Source of the DNA: a virus
IMG/VR virus record: IMGVR_UViG_3300021519_000025
Location: 1 to 36,660 of that record
Length of the DNA stretch: 36,660 nucleotides
Reading direction: 5' to 3' (one strand)
The position numbers were made by a program, and so were the translations under genes. This document shows positions 6,718 to 11,658 of the stretch, in pieces (the first letter of the stretch is position 1; each line of letters opens with the position of its first letter). Below the pieces are notes generated by a model. The model was given only the letters and a program-made list of their open reading frames with translations, did not search any database and had not been told where the DNA came from.

Positions 6718-7033
6718 TGATGGCCATTCTGAACTTCATGATTACTATAAGAAACTCTATATACCAGATAATCCAAATGCAGCACCTGGATCATGCTGTA
6801 ATGAAAGAATAATATTTCCAAATGGCACAACCATTGGTGATTGTAGACCAGTTAAAGCATGGTTAGATGATAATGGAATATGGCATGCTATAGCTGATGG
6901 CGAAGAAATAATAATACCAGATTCTAAAATCATACGTGATAATCAGCCACCTGCACCAGATGGAAATTCACATGCATGCATATCTTCATCTGGCATTCTT
7001 TATTGTTTTACACCCGGCCAAGCAAAGATATAA
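6644..7033 (+). CDS. Secreted protein resembling a rhizobial periplasmic family
   Basis: A 129-residue protein with a signal peptide (MKVIVLLFVLLFPSGFTMAQ; cleavage likely after the Ala at residue 19). The mature part has paired cysteines (GSCCNE, GDCRPV, HACISS, LYCF) that could form disulfides in the periplasm. The order CRPV...DG.W...PDG..HAC...YCF resembles small periplasmic proteins I associate with Rhizobiales. GGAG lies about 9 bp before the ATG. It may be a host-derived gene; its role in infection is unknown. Confidence 0.65.
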   Translation: MKVIVLLFVLLFPSGFTMAQSGNHNDGHSELHDYYKKLYIPDNPNAAPGSCCNERIIFPNGTTIGDCRPVKAWLDDNGIWHAIADGEEIIIPDSKIIRDNQPPAPDGNSHACISSSGILYCFTPGQAKI

Positions 7034-7040
7034 TTTAACA

Positions 7041-7070
7041 GTGTACAATTAGTTATAAATATGGTATTAT
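7041..7070 (+). promoter_or_regulatory. Early-type promoter with an embedded late box
   Basis: GTGTACA at 7041-7047, 17 bp spacer, TATTAT at 7065-7070. The spacer contains an exact T4-type late box, TATAAATA, at 7054-7061, so the site could fire both early and late. Confidence 0.65.
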
Positions 7071-7109
7071 GTATATAATGATTGTGATTAAAAAGAAGAA
7101 TAAATTGTA

Positions 7110-7259
7110 ATGCAGATTCGAATGTTAATTTTATGTTTAATCTATAACATGCTGATTCTATCAGCTACTGCATATATTGTTTTTTGGTTAAATTATAGTG
7201 GTTGGTGGTTTCTGCTAGCATTTGTTTTGCTAAGGTCTCCACCGGATAAATCTAAATAG
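7110..7259 (+). CDS. Small two-segment membrane protein
   Basis: A 49-residue ORF about 33 bases downstream of the predicted start of the 7041 promoter. It has two hydrophobic stretches, about residues 5-27 and 29-41, separated by NYSG, and a basic tail (RSPPDKSK). It would be a membrane hairpin with both ends on one side. AGAAG lies about 12 bp before the ATG. It ends 5 bp before tRNA-Val. Function unknown. Confidence 0.5.
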   Translation: MQIRMLILCLIYNMLILSATAYIVFWLNYSGWWFLLAFVLLRSPPDKSK

Positions 7260-7264
7260 TTTTT

Positions 7265-7336
7265 ACTCGGTTAACTCAGCGGTAGAGTGTCTCGTTTACA
7301 TCGAGAATGTCGGCGGTTCGAAACCGTCACCGAGTA
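7265..7336 (+). tRNA. tRNA-Val (TAC)
   Basis: Acceptor arm ACTCGGT/ACCGAGT, anticodon loop TTTACAT between TCTCG and CGAGA, T-loop TTCGAAA. The CCA end is not encoded (CAT follows the discriminator A). Confidence 0.9.
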
Positions 7337-7343
7337 CATAGAG

Positions 7344-7394
7344 TCTCCGTAATACAAATAAGCAATAGGTAAGACTTGTTTATATTCCAGAGTA
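7344..7394 (+). repeat. Decayed copy of the hairpin element
   Basis: Imperfect inverted repeat with the core AATACAAATAAG/CTTGTTTATATT around the loop CAATAGGTAAGA (7363-7374). The loop matches those at 8642-8653 and 10829-10840 closely. The late box of the intact copy (TATAAATA) has decayed to TACAAATA. Confidence 0.7.
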
Positions 7395-7400
7395 CTTCAA

Positions 7401-7548
7401 TTGTATTATACAATCTATAAAATAACGAATATTGTTAATGGCAAATACTATATCGGTAAATATCAGATAAAGCCAAATTAAGAACAGGCGAAAAAATTCA
7501 CAATTTGGTACTATGCGGATTACAGACGAAGTTAATAATAAAAAGTAA
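7401..7548 (+). pseudogene. Remnant of a GIY-YIG homing endonuclease
   Basis: The frame from 7401 reads LYYTIYKITNIVNGKYYIGK, nearly the N-terminus of the intact GIY-YIG gene at 8677, then hits a TAA about 25 codons in. From about 7490 a second piece reads KNSQFGTMRIT, matching the KNNSQYGSMWIT segment near the C-terminus of the intact gene. The start codon and the central part of the gene are missing. A decayed copy of the same hairpin lies just upstream, so this is the wreck of a second copy of the element. Confidence 0.8.
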
Positions 7549-7589
7549 CGACTTTAATCTCCTTAGGTTGGAGAAATGGAAGAGTTTAA

Positions 7590-7665
7590 GGGTCCCTAGC
7601 TCAGCTGGGAGAGCGGTAGCTTTGCAAGCTATAGGTCGCCGGTTCGATCCCGGCGGGATCCACCA
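7590..7665 (+). tRNA. tRNA-Ala (TGC)
   Basis: 76 bases with encoded CCA. Acceptor GGGTCCC/GGGATCC, anticodon loop TTTGCAA, T-arm with GGTTCGATCC. Confidence 0.95.
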
Positions 7666-7672
7666 AGTTTTT

Positions 7673-7746
7673 GCGGGTTAGACTGGAGAGCCCAGCGGTG
7701 GATTCATACTCCACTTTACACTAGGTCTGACCGGTCATGACCGCGG
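7673..7746 (+). ncRNA. tRNA-like structured element, possibly a degenerate tRNA
   Basis: GGTTAGAC (7676-7683) can pair with GTCTGACC (7725-7732). Inside lie two hairpins, CTGG/CCAG and GTGGA/TCCAC; the second has the 7-base loop TTCATAC with CAT in anticodon position. A normal T-arm is missing; a short GGTCATGACC palindrome follows. It lies between two good tRNA genes, so a decayed tRNA is the simplest reading. Confidence 0.3.
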
Positions 7747-7810
7747 CGGATCTTCTTTCAAAGCAATTTCTAATAAATTTTTGATGAATAAAGACTAAAT
7801 AAATTTATAT

Positions 7811-7896
7811 GGAAGGTGCTGAGGTTGGCTCCTCACCTAGTCTTGAAAACTAGAGTACGTTAACGCGTAATAGTTCGATGCTATCACCTTCCGCCA
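7811..7896 (+). tRNA. tRNA-Ser (TGA)
   Basis: 86-base type II tRNA with encoded CCA. Acceptor GGAAGGT/ACCTTCC, anticodon loop CTTGAAA, long variable arm around GTACGTTAACGCGT, T-loop TTCGATG. Confidence 0.9.
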
Positions 7897-7901
7897 AATT
7901 A

Positions 7902-7991
7902 GGATCTGTGGCCGAGTGGTTTAAGGCGATGCCTTGCTAAGGCATTGTGGTTTAATGGCCACCGCGAGTTCGAATCTCGCCGGATCCTCCA
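7902..7991 (+). tRNA. tRNA-Ser (GCT)
   Basis: 90-base type II tRNA with encoded CCA. Acceptor GGATCTG/CGGATCC, anticodon stem ATGCC/GGCAT with loop TTGCTAA, T-loop TTCGAAT. Confidence 0.93.
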
Positions 7992-7999
7992 GTTCCAGT

Positions 8000-8074
8000 T
8001 GGGGCGTCGCCAAGCGGTAAGGCAGCGGATTTTGATTCCGCCATTCCCAGGTTCGAATCCTGGCGCCCCGGCCA
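8000..8074 (+). tRNA. tRNA-Gln (TTG)
   Basis: 75 bases with encoded CCA. Acceptor TGGGGCG/CGCCCCG (U1, as usual for Gln), anticodon stem GCGGA/TCCGC with loop TTTTGAT, T-loop TTCGAAT. Confidence 0.93.
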
Positions 8075-8092
8075 GAAATATATTAATGAAGT

Positions 8093-8122
8093 GTGTACAT
8101 CATCCACTAAATATGATATAAT
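8093..8122 (+). promoter_or_regulatory. Early-type promoter before tRNA-Leu
   Basis: GTGTACA at 8093-8099, 17 bp spacer, TATAAT at 8117-8122. It would start RNA about 9 bases before tRNA-Leu(TAG), giving a re-start inside the tRNA cluster. Confidence 0.8.
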
Positions 8123-8137
8123 CTAAAAATAGGAAAT

Positions 8138-8222
8138 GCCCTGGTGGTGAAATTGGTAGACACTCAAGTTTTAGGTACTTGTGCTGCAAAGCGTAGGGGT
8201 TCAAGTCCCTTTCAGGGCACCA
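8138..8222 (+). tRNA. tRNA-Leu (TAG)
   Basis: 85-base type II tRNA with encoded CCA. Acceptor GCCCTGG/TCAGGGC, anticodon stem CAAGT/ACTTG with loop TTTAGGT, T-loop TTCAAGT. Confidence 0.93.
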
Positions 8223-8231
8223 TTACTTTTA

Positions 8232-8310
8232 GGTCCCTTAGCTCAGCTGGAATTAGAGCAACAGACTTCTAATCTGTGGGTCGCTGGTTCGAGTCCAGCA
8301 GGGATCGCCA
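8232..8310 (+). tRNA. tRNA-Arg (TCT)
   Basis: 79 bases with encoded CCA. Acceptor GGTCCCT/AGGGATC, anticodon stem ACAGA/TCTGT with loop CTTCTAA, T-loop TTCGAGT. The D-loop is slightly enlarged (CTGGAATTAGAG). It would read AGA, rare in GC-rich hosts. Confidence 0.9.
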
Positions 8311-8326
8311 ACTTAGGATTTATAAA

Positions 8327-8488
8327 ATGTTTATAGAAGTTGTAGAAATTAAAGATCGAGAAGATGGTGGAGCTGATATCATTTTTGATCTAGACAAAGA
8401 AGCAGTTCAGTTGTTGATTTCTTCTGCGATTAGAACAGCTTTAATGAATTCGATTAAGGCATCACTATCTGATCAAGATAATTTGTAG
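8327..8488 (+). CDS. Unknown 53-residue acidic protein
   Basis: I chose ATG 8327 (MFIEVVEIKDREDGG) because AGGA lies 8 bp upstream and the open frame further back runs into tRNA-Arg. The protein is acidic at the start, then has a helical AVQLLISSAIRTAL segment. Its TAG stop overlaps the next promoter (TAGTGTACA). Located inside the tRNA cluster; function unknown. Confidence 0.5.
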   Translation: MFIEVVEIKDREDGGADIIFDLDKEAVQLLISSAIRTALMNSIKASLSDQDNL

Positions 8489-8517
8489 TGTACAACTAAA
8501 ATAATATATGATATAAT
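8488..8517 (+). promoter_or_regulatory. Early-type promoter (TAGTGTACA class)
   Basis: GTGTACA at 8488-8494, 17 bp spacer, TATAAT at 8512-8517. TAG is shared with the stop codon of the preceding gene. It starts RNA just before the tRNA at 8526. Confidence 0.8.
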
Positions 8518-8525
8518 AGTTTTAT

Positions 8526-8614
8526 GGTCGTGACGGTGGGTATCGGGGAGGCCCTTATAAAGCCTTTAGCAGTAGATAACTGTTCTTCAGTGGGTTCGAG
8601 TCCCACCACGACTA
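8526..8614 (+). tRNA. Unusual type II tRNA, anticodon TAT by position
   Basis: The acceptor GGTCGTG/CACGACT and the T-arm GTGGG-TTCGAGT-CCCAC are clear, and a long variable arm (CAGT/ACTG) makes it type II. The anticodon loop CTTATAA puts TAT at 34-36, formally Ile(AUA), although bacterial type II tRNAs are normally Leu, Ser or Tyr. The anticodon stem has a C-A mismatch next to the loop. The D region (8535-8548) is short and makes no normal D-stem. No CCA is encoded. Real as a tRNA-derived gene; amino-acid identity uncertain. Confidence 0.7.
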
Positions 8615-8623
8615 CATAGGCGG

Positions 8624-8670
8624 TCCCAGAGTATAAATAAGCAACAAGTAAGACTTATTATACTCTGGGA
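8624..8670 (+). promoter_or_regulatory. Hairpin with late promoter in its stem, controlling the GIY-YIG gene
   Basis: The 5' arm at 8624-8641 pairs with the 3' arm at 8654-8670 with a single bulged A; the loop is CAACAAGTAAGA. The 5' arm contains TATAAATA (8632-8639). The 3' arm ends in GGGA (8667-8670), 6 bp before the ATG at 8677. Read-through RNA would hide the ribosome binding site; RNA started from the late box (about 8645, in the loop) would lack the 5' arm and expose it. T4 I-TevI is controlled this way. Confidence 0.75.
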
Positions 8671-8676
8671 TGCAGC

Positions 8677-9300
8677 ATGTTCTATACGATCTATAAGATA
8701 ACAAATACCGTTAACGGCAAGTACTATATAGGAAAACATCAGACTTTGGATCTAGATGATGGCTATATGGGATCCGGCAAGCTTATTGGAAGAGCTATTA
8801 AGAAACATGGTTTAGAATCATTCGCTAAAGAAATACTATTTGTTTTTGATACTGAAAAAGAAATGAACGTCAAAGAAGCAGAGATTGTAATTGTTTCAAA
8901 AGAAACCTATAATCTATGTGAAGGTGGTAAAGGCGGTTGGGGTTATGTTAATAGTAACCCTGATAAGTTTTTAACCGAAAAAAAGATGCTTAATCTGCGG
9001 TTACAGGGCACAAAAAATATAAAACATCTTATAGAGTATATTAATGATCCTTTACGAGAAAAACAACGTAAAAAAAATTCATTATTAGCTCTTCAAAAAG
9101 CAAGAGAAAAACTTCCATTTCACGGAAGATATCATTCAGAGGAAACCAAACAGAAAATCGGTTATAAAAATTCTATTAATCAGAGTGGTAAAAATAATTC
9201 TCAATACGGTTCAATGTGGATTACTAATGGTAAAGATAGTAGAAAAATAATGAAAAATAAAACCATCCCAGAAGGATGGCAACAGGGACGTATAATTTAA
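8677..9300 (+). CDS. GIY-YIG homing endonuclease (free-standing)
   Basis: A 207-residue protein with the catalytic domain at the N-terminus: YTIYKITNTVNGKYYIGK (residues 3-20) holds the GIY- and YIG-type motifs, followed by YMGSGKLIGRAIKKHG (about 30-45). The middle is Lys/Glu-rich. The C-terminus has SGKNNSQYG and then WITNG...IPEGWQQGR, DNA-binding modules common in phage homing endonucleases. It sits between two tRNA genes, a typical target neighbourhood, and a wrecked second copy lies 1.3 kb upstream. The hairpin in front probably limits translation to late RNA. Confidence 0.88.
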   Translation: MFYTIYKITNTVNGKYYIGKHQTLDLDDGYMGSGKLIGRAIKKHGLESFAKEILFVFDTEKEMNVKEAEIVIVSKETYNLCEGGKGGWGYVNSNPDKFLTEKKMLNLRLQGTKNIKHLIEYINDPLREKQRKKNSLLALQKAREKLPFHGRYHSEETKQKIGYKNSINQSGKNNSQYGSMWITNGKDSRKIMKNKTIPEGWQQGRII

Positions 9301-9310
9301 TTCGAATAAA

Positions 9311-9396
9311 GCCCGCTTGTTGGAATTGGTAGACAAACGAGACTTAAAATCTCGAGGCCATTGGCCGTGCCGGTTCGAGTCCGGCAGTGGGCACCA
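9311..9396 (+). tRNA. tRNA-Leu (TAA)
   Basis: 86-base type II tRNA with encoded CCA. Acceptor GCCCGCT/AGTGGGC, anticodon stem CGAGA/TCTCG with loop CTTAAAA, T-loop TTCGAGT. Confidence 0.93.
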
Positions 9397-9412
9397 TTAT
9401 AGGATGAATAGT

Positions 9413-9649
9413 GTGGAACAGCAAAACGATATTCTAGATATTCTAATCTATGAAGCAGATATTCTAATCTATGAAGCACAGACTAATGAATTTGTAGATG
9501 ACAAATATACGCAACTTGGCGAAATTATGATGCGCGCATACAGAGAAATCTCTGGACTACGTGATGAAGTTGATGATCTGCAAGAATCTCTTTGTTCAAT
9601 TGAAAAGATTGTAGCTGATACTTTTGCTCGAGCAGAAGATGGACGATAA
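9413..9649 (+). CDS. Unknown coiled-coil protein with a 7-residue duplication
   Basis: A 78-residue acidic helical protein. I prefer GTG 9413 because AGGA lies about 8 bp upstream; ATG 9404 is in frame and possible but overlaps the likely ribosome binding site. DILIYEA occurs twice in a row because of a perfect 21 bp tandem repeat (9437-9478). The second half (LRDEVDDLQESLCSIEKIV) looks like a coiled coil. Its end overlaps the dCMP deaminase gene by 11 bp, suggesting coupling. Confidence 0.55.
   Translation: MEQQNDILDILIYEADILIYEAQTNEFVDDKYTQLGEIMMRAYREISGLRDEVDDLQESLCSIEKIVADTFARAEDGR
9437..9478 (+). repeat. Tandem 21 bp repeat, two copies
   Basis: Identical units at 9437-9457 and 9458-9478, in frame, each encoding DILIYEA. 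A partial third unit (GATATTCTA, 9428-9436) precedes them. Confidence 0.9.
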
Positions 9650-10118
9650 TTGGTATAATACTTGGGATGATAAATGGCATCTTCGCTATCTTAAGATAGC
9701 TGCTGAAATAGCTCAATGGTCAAAAGATCCGTCTACTAAAATTGGCGCTGTATGTGTAGGAATGTCTGGTCAGATCCTTTCGCAAGGATATAATGGGTTC
9801 CCGCGCGGAATTGATGATCATGATCAGCGTCTTAATGATAGAGAGACAAAGTATAAGTATACAATTCACGCCGAGATGAACTGTATCTATAATGCATCGC
9901 TTTCTGGCATATCTCTTAACGGTTCTTCACTCTATGTGTATGGACTTCCTATATGTCATGAATGTGCAAAAGGTGTTATTCAGTCTGGTATTAAGAATGT
10001 GTACTGTACATTTGCTGATCTCTCAGATAAGTGGGCAGATTCCTGGGTTCTGTCTCAAGCAATGTTCAGTGAAGCAAAAATAACCTTCGGAATTTTTAAT
10101 ATCGATAGTGTGAAATAG
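9639..10118 (+). CDS. Deoxycytidylate (dCMP) deaminase
   Basis: A 159-residue zinc enzyme converting dCMP to dUMP, the substrate of thymidylate synthase. DPSTKIGAV near residues 29-37 is typical of the family. The zinc site is HAEMNCIYNA (about residues 73-82; His ligand and catalytic Glu) with PICHECAKGV (about 104-113; two Cys ligands). ATG 9639 gives a natural start, MDDNWYNTWDDKW; an upstream TTG in frame is less likely. It works with ThyX (31241) and NrdAB (31946-35560) to feed dTTP synthesis. Length fits T4 Cd (about 190 residues) minus an insertion. Confidence 0.9.
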   Translation: MDDNWYNTWDDKWHLRYLKIAAEIAQWSKDPSTKIGAVCVGMSGQILSQGYNGFPRGIDDHDQRLNDRETKYKYTIHAEMNCIYNASLSGISLNGSSLYVYGLPICHECAKGVIQSGIKNVYCTFADLSDKWADSWVLSQAMFSEAKITFGIFNIDSVK

Positions 10119-10120
10119 TA

Positions 10121-10150
10121 GTGTACAACCACATCGATATATGATATAAT
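10121..10150 (+). promoter_or_regulatory. Early-type promoter (TAGTGTACA class)
   Basis: GTGTACA at 10121-10127, 17 bp spacer, TATAAT at 10145-10150. It lies directly after the stop codon of the deaminase gene and drives the small gene at 10176 and the DNA-binding protein gene at 10380. Confidence 0.82.
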
Positions 10151-10175
10151 AGCTTTAAGAATGGAGATTGATGTT

Positions 10176-10358
10176 ATGAGTAATAGAGATTATGTGCAAA
10201 TCGAGGTTCAGATTGCTGGAAACTGGCAGTCAGCGTCTTCTACGCTGAATGACCCCCAGATATATCTGGCCGAGATGAAGAGCGTGCAGAAGTTATATCC
10301 AGGTCTGCCACGTGTTCGAACTATGGATAGTGATAATCGTCTACTTGACATGCTTTAA
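10176..10358 (+). CDS. Unknown 60-residue early protein
   Basis: I chose ATG 10176 (MSNRDYVQIEVQIAG) because GGAG at 10163-10166 lies 9 bp upstream; the in-frame ATG at 10161 overlaps that site. The N-terminal half looks like beta-strands (VQIEVQIAGNWQSA) and the rest is mixed. Codon use is GC-richer than in its neighbours. No family recognised. Its close tie to a strong early promoter suggests early expression. Confidence 0.55.
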   Translation: MSNRDYVQIEVQIAGNWQSASSTLNDPQIYLAEMKSVQKLYPGLPRVRTMDSDNRLLDML

Positions 10359-10379
10359 TATTAAGAGGAAATGCATAAC

Positions 10380-10652
10380 ATGACTACTACTACCAGCAAG
10401 AAGAAGCTCGTTAACTCGTTTAAGAATGGTTCTGAGTTTACGGCTAATCAGATTGCATCACGATTTGCGGTTGCTAATCCGACCGCTTTGATTACTAACC
10501 TCCGTCAGGCTGGTTATGCAATCTATGCTAACCGTCGGACCAATAGCCGTGGTGAGACTTACACGAAGTATCGTATGGGTCGTCCTACTCGACAGATGGT
10601 TGCTGTCGGCTACACTTTTCTTGGTGCTGACCAGTCCGGTCTTACGAAGTAA
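10380..10652 (+). CDS. Small winged-helix DNA-binding protein
   Basis: A 90-residue basic protein. ATG 10380 is preceded by AGAGGAAA about 8 bp upstream. FTANQIASRFAVANPTALIT (residues 20-39) reads as a helix-turn-helix, with a recognition helix in NPTALITNLRQAGY and a wing in IYANRRTNSRGETYTKYRMG. The layout (N-terminal basic arm, HTH, wing) is that of small phage transcription factors or nucleoid binders. Codons are GC-rich, which may mean high expression. A candidate regulator of the early-to-late switch, but its target is unknown. Confidence 0.65.
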   Translation: MTTTTSKKKLVNSFKNGSEFTANQIASRFAVANPTALITNLRQAGYAIYANRRTNSRGETYTKYRMGRPTRQMVAVGYTFLGADQSGLTK

Positions 10653-10691
10653 CATATATATAACTAAAATCTAAGCGTAGAGTATCTTTGC

Positions 10692-10730
10692 ACGCAGAGT
10701 GATGAACTTGTAAGTCGTGCGTTTTCTTTT
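10692..10730 (+). terminator. Weak intrinsic terminator after the winged-helix gene
   Basis: GCACG pairs with CGTGC around a loop that can form an inner ACTT/AAGT stem, followed by GTTTTCTTTT. It lies directly before tRNA-Asn. Confidence 0.4.
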
Positions 10731-10802
<72 letters not shown>

Positions 10803-10810
10803 CATAGAAC

Positions 10811-10858
10811 CCTTACTAGTATAATAAGCGATAGGTAAGTCTTATTATACTAGTAAGG
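10811..10858 (+). repeat. Solo hairpin element between two tRNA genes
   Basis: Perfect 18 bp inverted repeat: 5' arm 10811-10828, loop CGATAGGTAAGT, 3' arm 10841-10858. It matches the hairpin before the GIY-YIG gene in loop and inner stem, but no endonuclease follows: only ATGTTTCTA remains before tRNA-Thr begins at 10871. Likely scar of a deleted element. Confidence 0.85.
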
Positions 10859-10870
10859 ATTATGTTTCTA

Positions 10871-10945
10871 GCCGAGGTAGCACAGCGGTAGTGCAGGGCT
10901 TTTGTAAAGCTCAGGTCGGGAGTTCGATCCTCTCCCTCGGCACCA
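10871..10945 (+). tRNA. tRNA-Thr (TGT)
   Basis: 75 bases with encoded CCA. Acceptor GCCGAGG/CCTCGGC, anticodon stem GGGCT/AGCTC with loop TTTGTAA, T-loop TTCGATC. Confidence 0.93.
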
Positions 10946-10963
10946 TTTATAAAGTTGAGTAAA

Positions 10964-11527
10964 ATGCCTGCTACGTTTGTAATATCAGACACACATTTTG
11001 GACATGACAATATTTGCAAATTTAAACGTGCAGATGATTCTCCTCTTCGTCCATTCTCTTCGTCACAAGAGATGGATGAAGAGATGATTAAGCGTTGGAA
11101 TGATCGAGTTAGACCTAAGGATAGGGTTTATCATCTTGGCGATGTCCTAATCAACAAGAAACATTTTGGAACACTTTCTAGGTTGAATGGAGATAAAGTA
11201 CTAATCAAGGGTAATCACGATATTTTTGGTCTTAAGTATCTAGAGTATTTTCGTGATATTCGAGGATGCCATGTTTTGAATGGAATGATCTTTAGTCATA
11301 TTCCAGTTCATAAGTCTAGTCTAGGCCGATTTGGCTGTAATATTCATGGACATTTGCATTCTAATAGAGTGTTGACTGAGTCTGGTGATATTGATAAAGA
11401 TTACTTTTGTGTTAGTGTCGAGCATACAGATTACACTCCAATGTTGCTCGAGGATGTATATAAGAATGTTGTAAATCAGGGCGGAGCAGTTGGCTTCCGT
11501 CACGGTAACTATACAGCAGTTACATAA
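10964..11527 (+). CDS. Calcineurin-like metallophosphoesterase
   Basis: A 187-residue protein with the full metal-binding set: DTHFGH (about residues 9-14), HLGDV (about 61-65), GNHD (about 85-88), FSHIPVH (about 111-117) and HGHLH (about 127-131). These motifs bind two metal ions and hydrolyse phosphomono- or diesters. I prefer ATG 10964 (MPATFVISDTHFGH); TTG 10955 in frame is an alternative. It lies between tRNA-Thr and tRNA-Pro. Substrate unknown; small phage members of the family may act on RNA ends or cyclic nucleotides. Confidence 0.85.
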   Translation: MPATFVISDTHFGHDNICKFKRADDSPLRPFSSSQEMDEEMIKRWNDRVRPKDRVYHLGDVLINKKHFGTLSRLNGDKVLIKGNHDIFGLKYLEYFRDIRGCHVLNGMIFSHIPVHKSSLGRFGCNIHGHLHSNRVLTESGDIDKDYFCVSVEHTDYTPMLLEDVYKNVVNQGGAVGFRHGNYTAVT

Positions 11528-11603
11528 CTGAGAGTAGCTCAATTGGTAGAGTACACCGTTTGGGGCGGTGATGTTGCAGGTTCAAGTCCTGTCTCTCAGA
11601 CCA
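11528..11603 (+). tRNA. tRNA-Pro (TGG)
   Basis: 76 bases with encoded CCA. Acceptor CTGAGAG/CTCTCAG, anticodon stem CACCG/CGGTG with loop TTTGGGG, T-loop TTCAAGT. Confidence 0.93.
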
Positions 11604-11604
11604 T

Positions 11605-11658
11605 AAAGATATCCGATTATAAATATGAAATATATCATATTATAATCGGATATTTTTT
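11605..11658 (+). promoter_or_regulatory. Hairpin with late promoter in its stem, controlling the endolysin
   Basis: Bases 11609-11628 pair with 11635-11653 with a single bulged A, and A605-607/T655-657 extend the stem. TATAAATA occupies 11618-11625 in the 5' arm; the late start would be about 11631, in the loop. The 3' arm carries CGGAT just before a T-run and the ATG at 11659, so read-through RNA hides the ribosome binding site and late RNA exposes it. The same hairpin plus T-run may terminate tRNA transcripts. T4 lysozyme gene e is regulated by this design. Confidence 0.75.

Noticed and set aside
9428-9478. CRISPR-like repeat
   Set aside because: The 21 bp units are directly adjacent, without spacers, and in a reading frame. 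No CRISPR array is present in the window.
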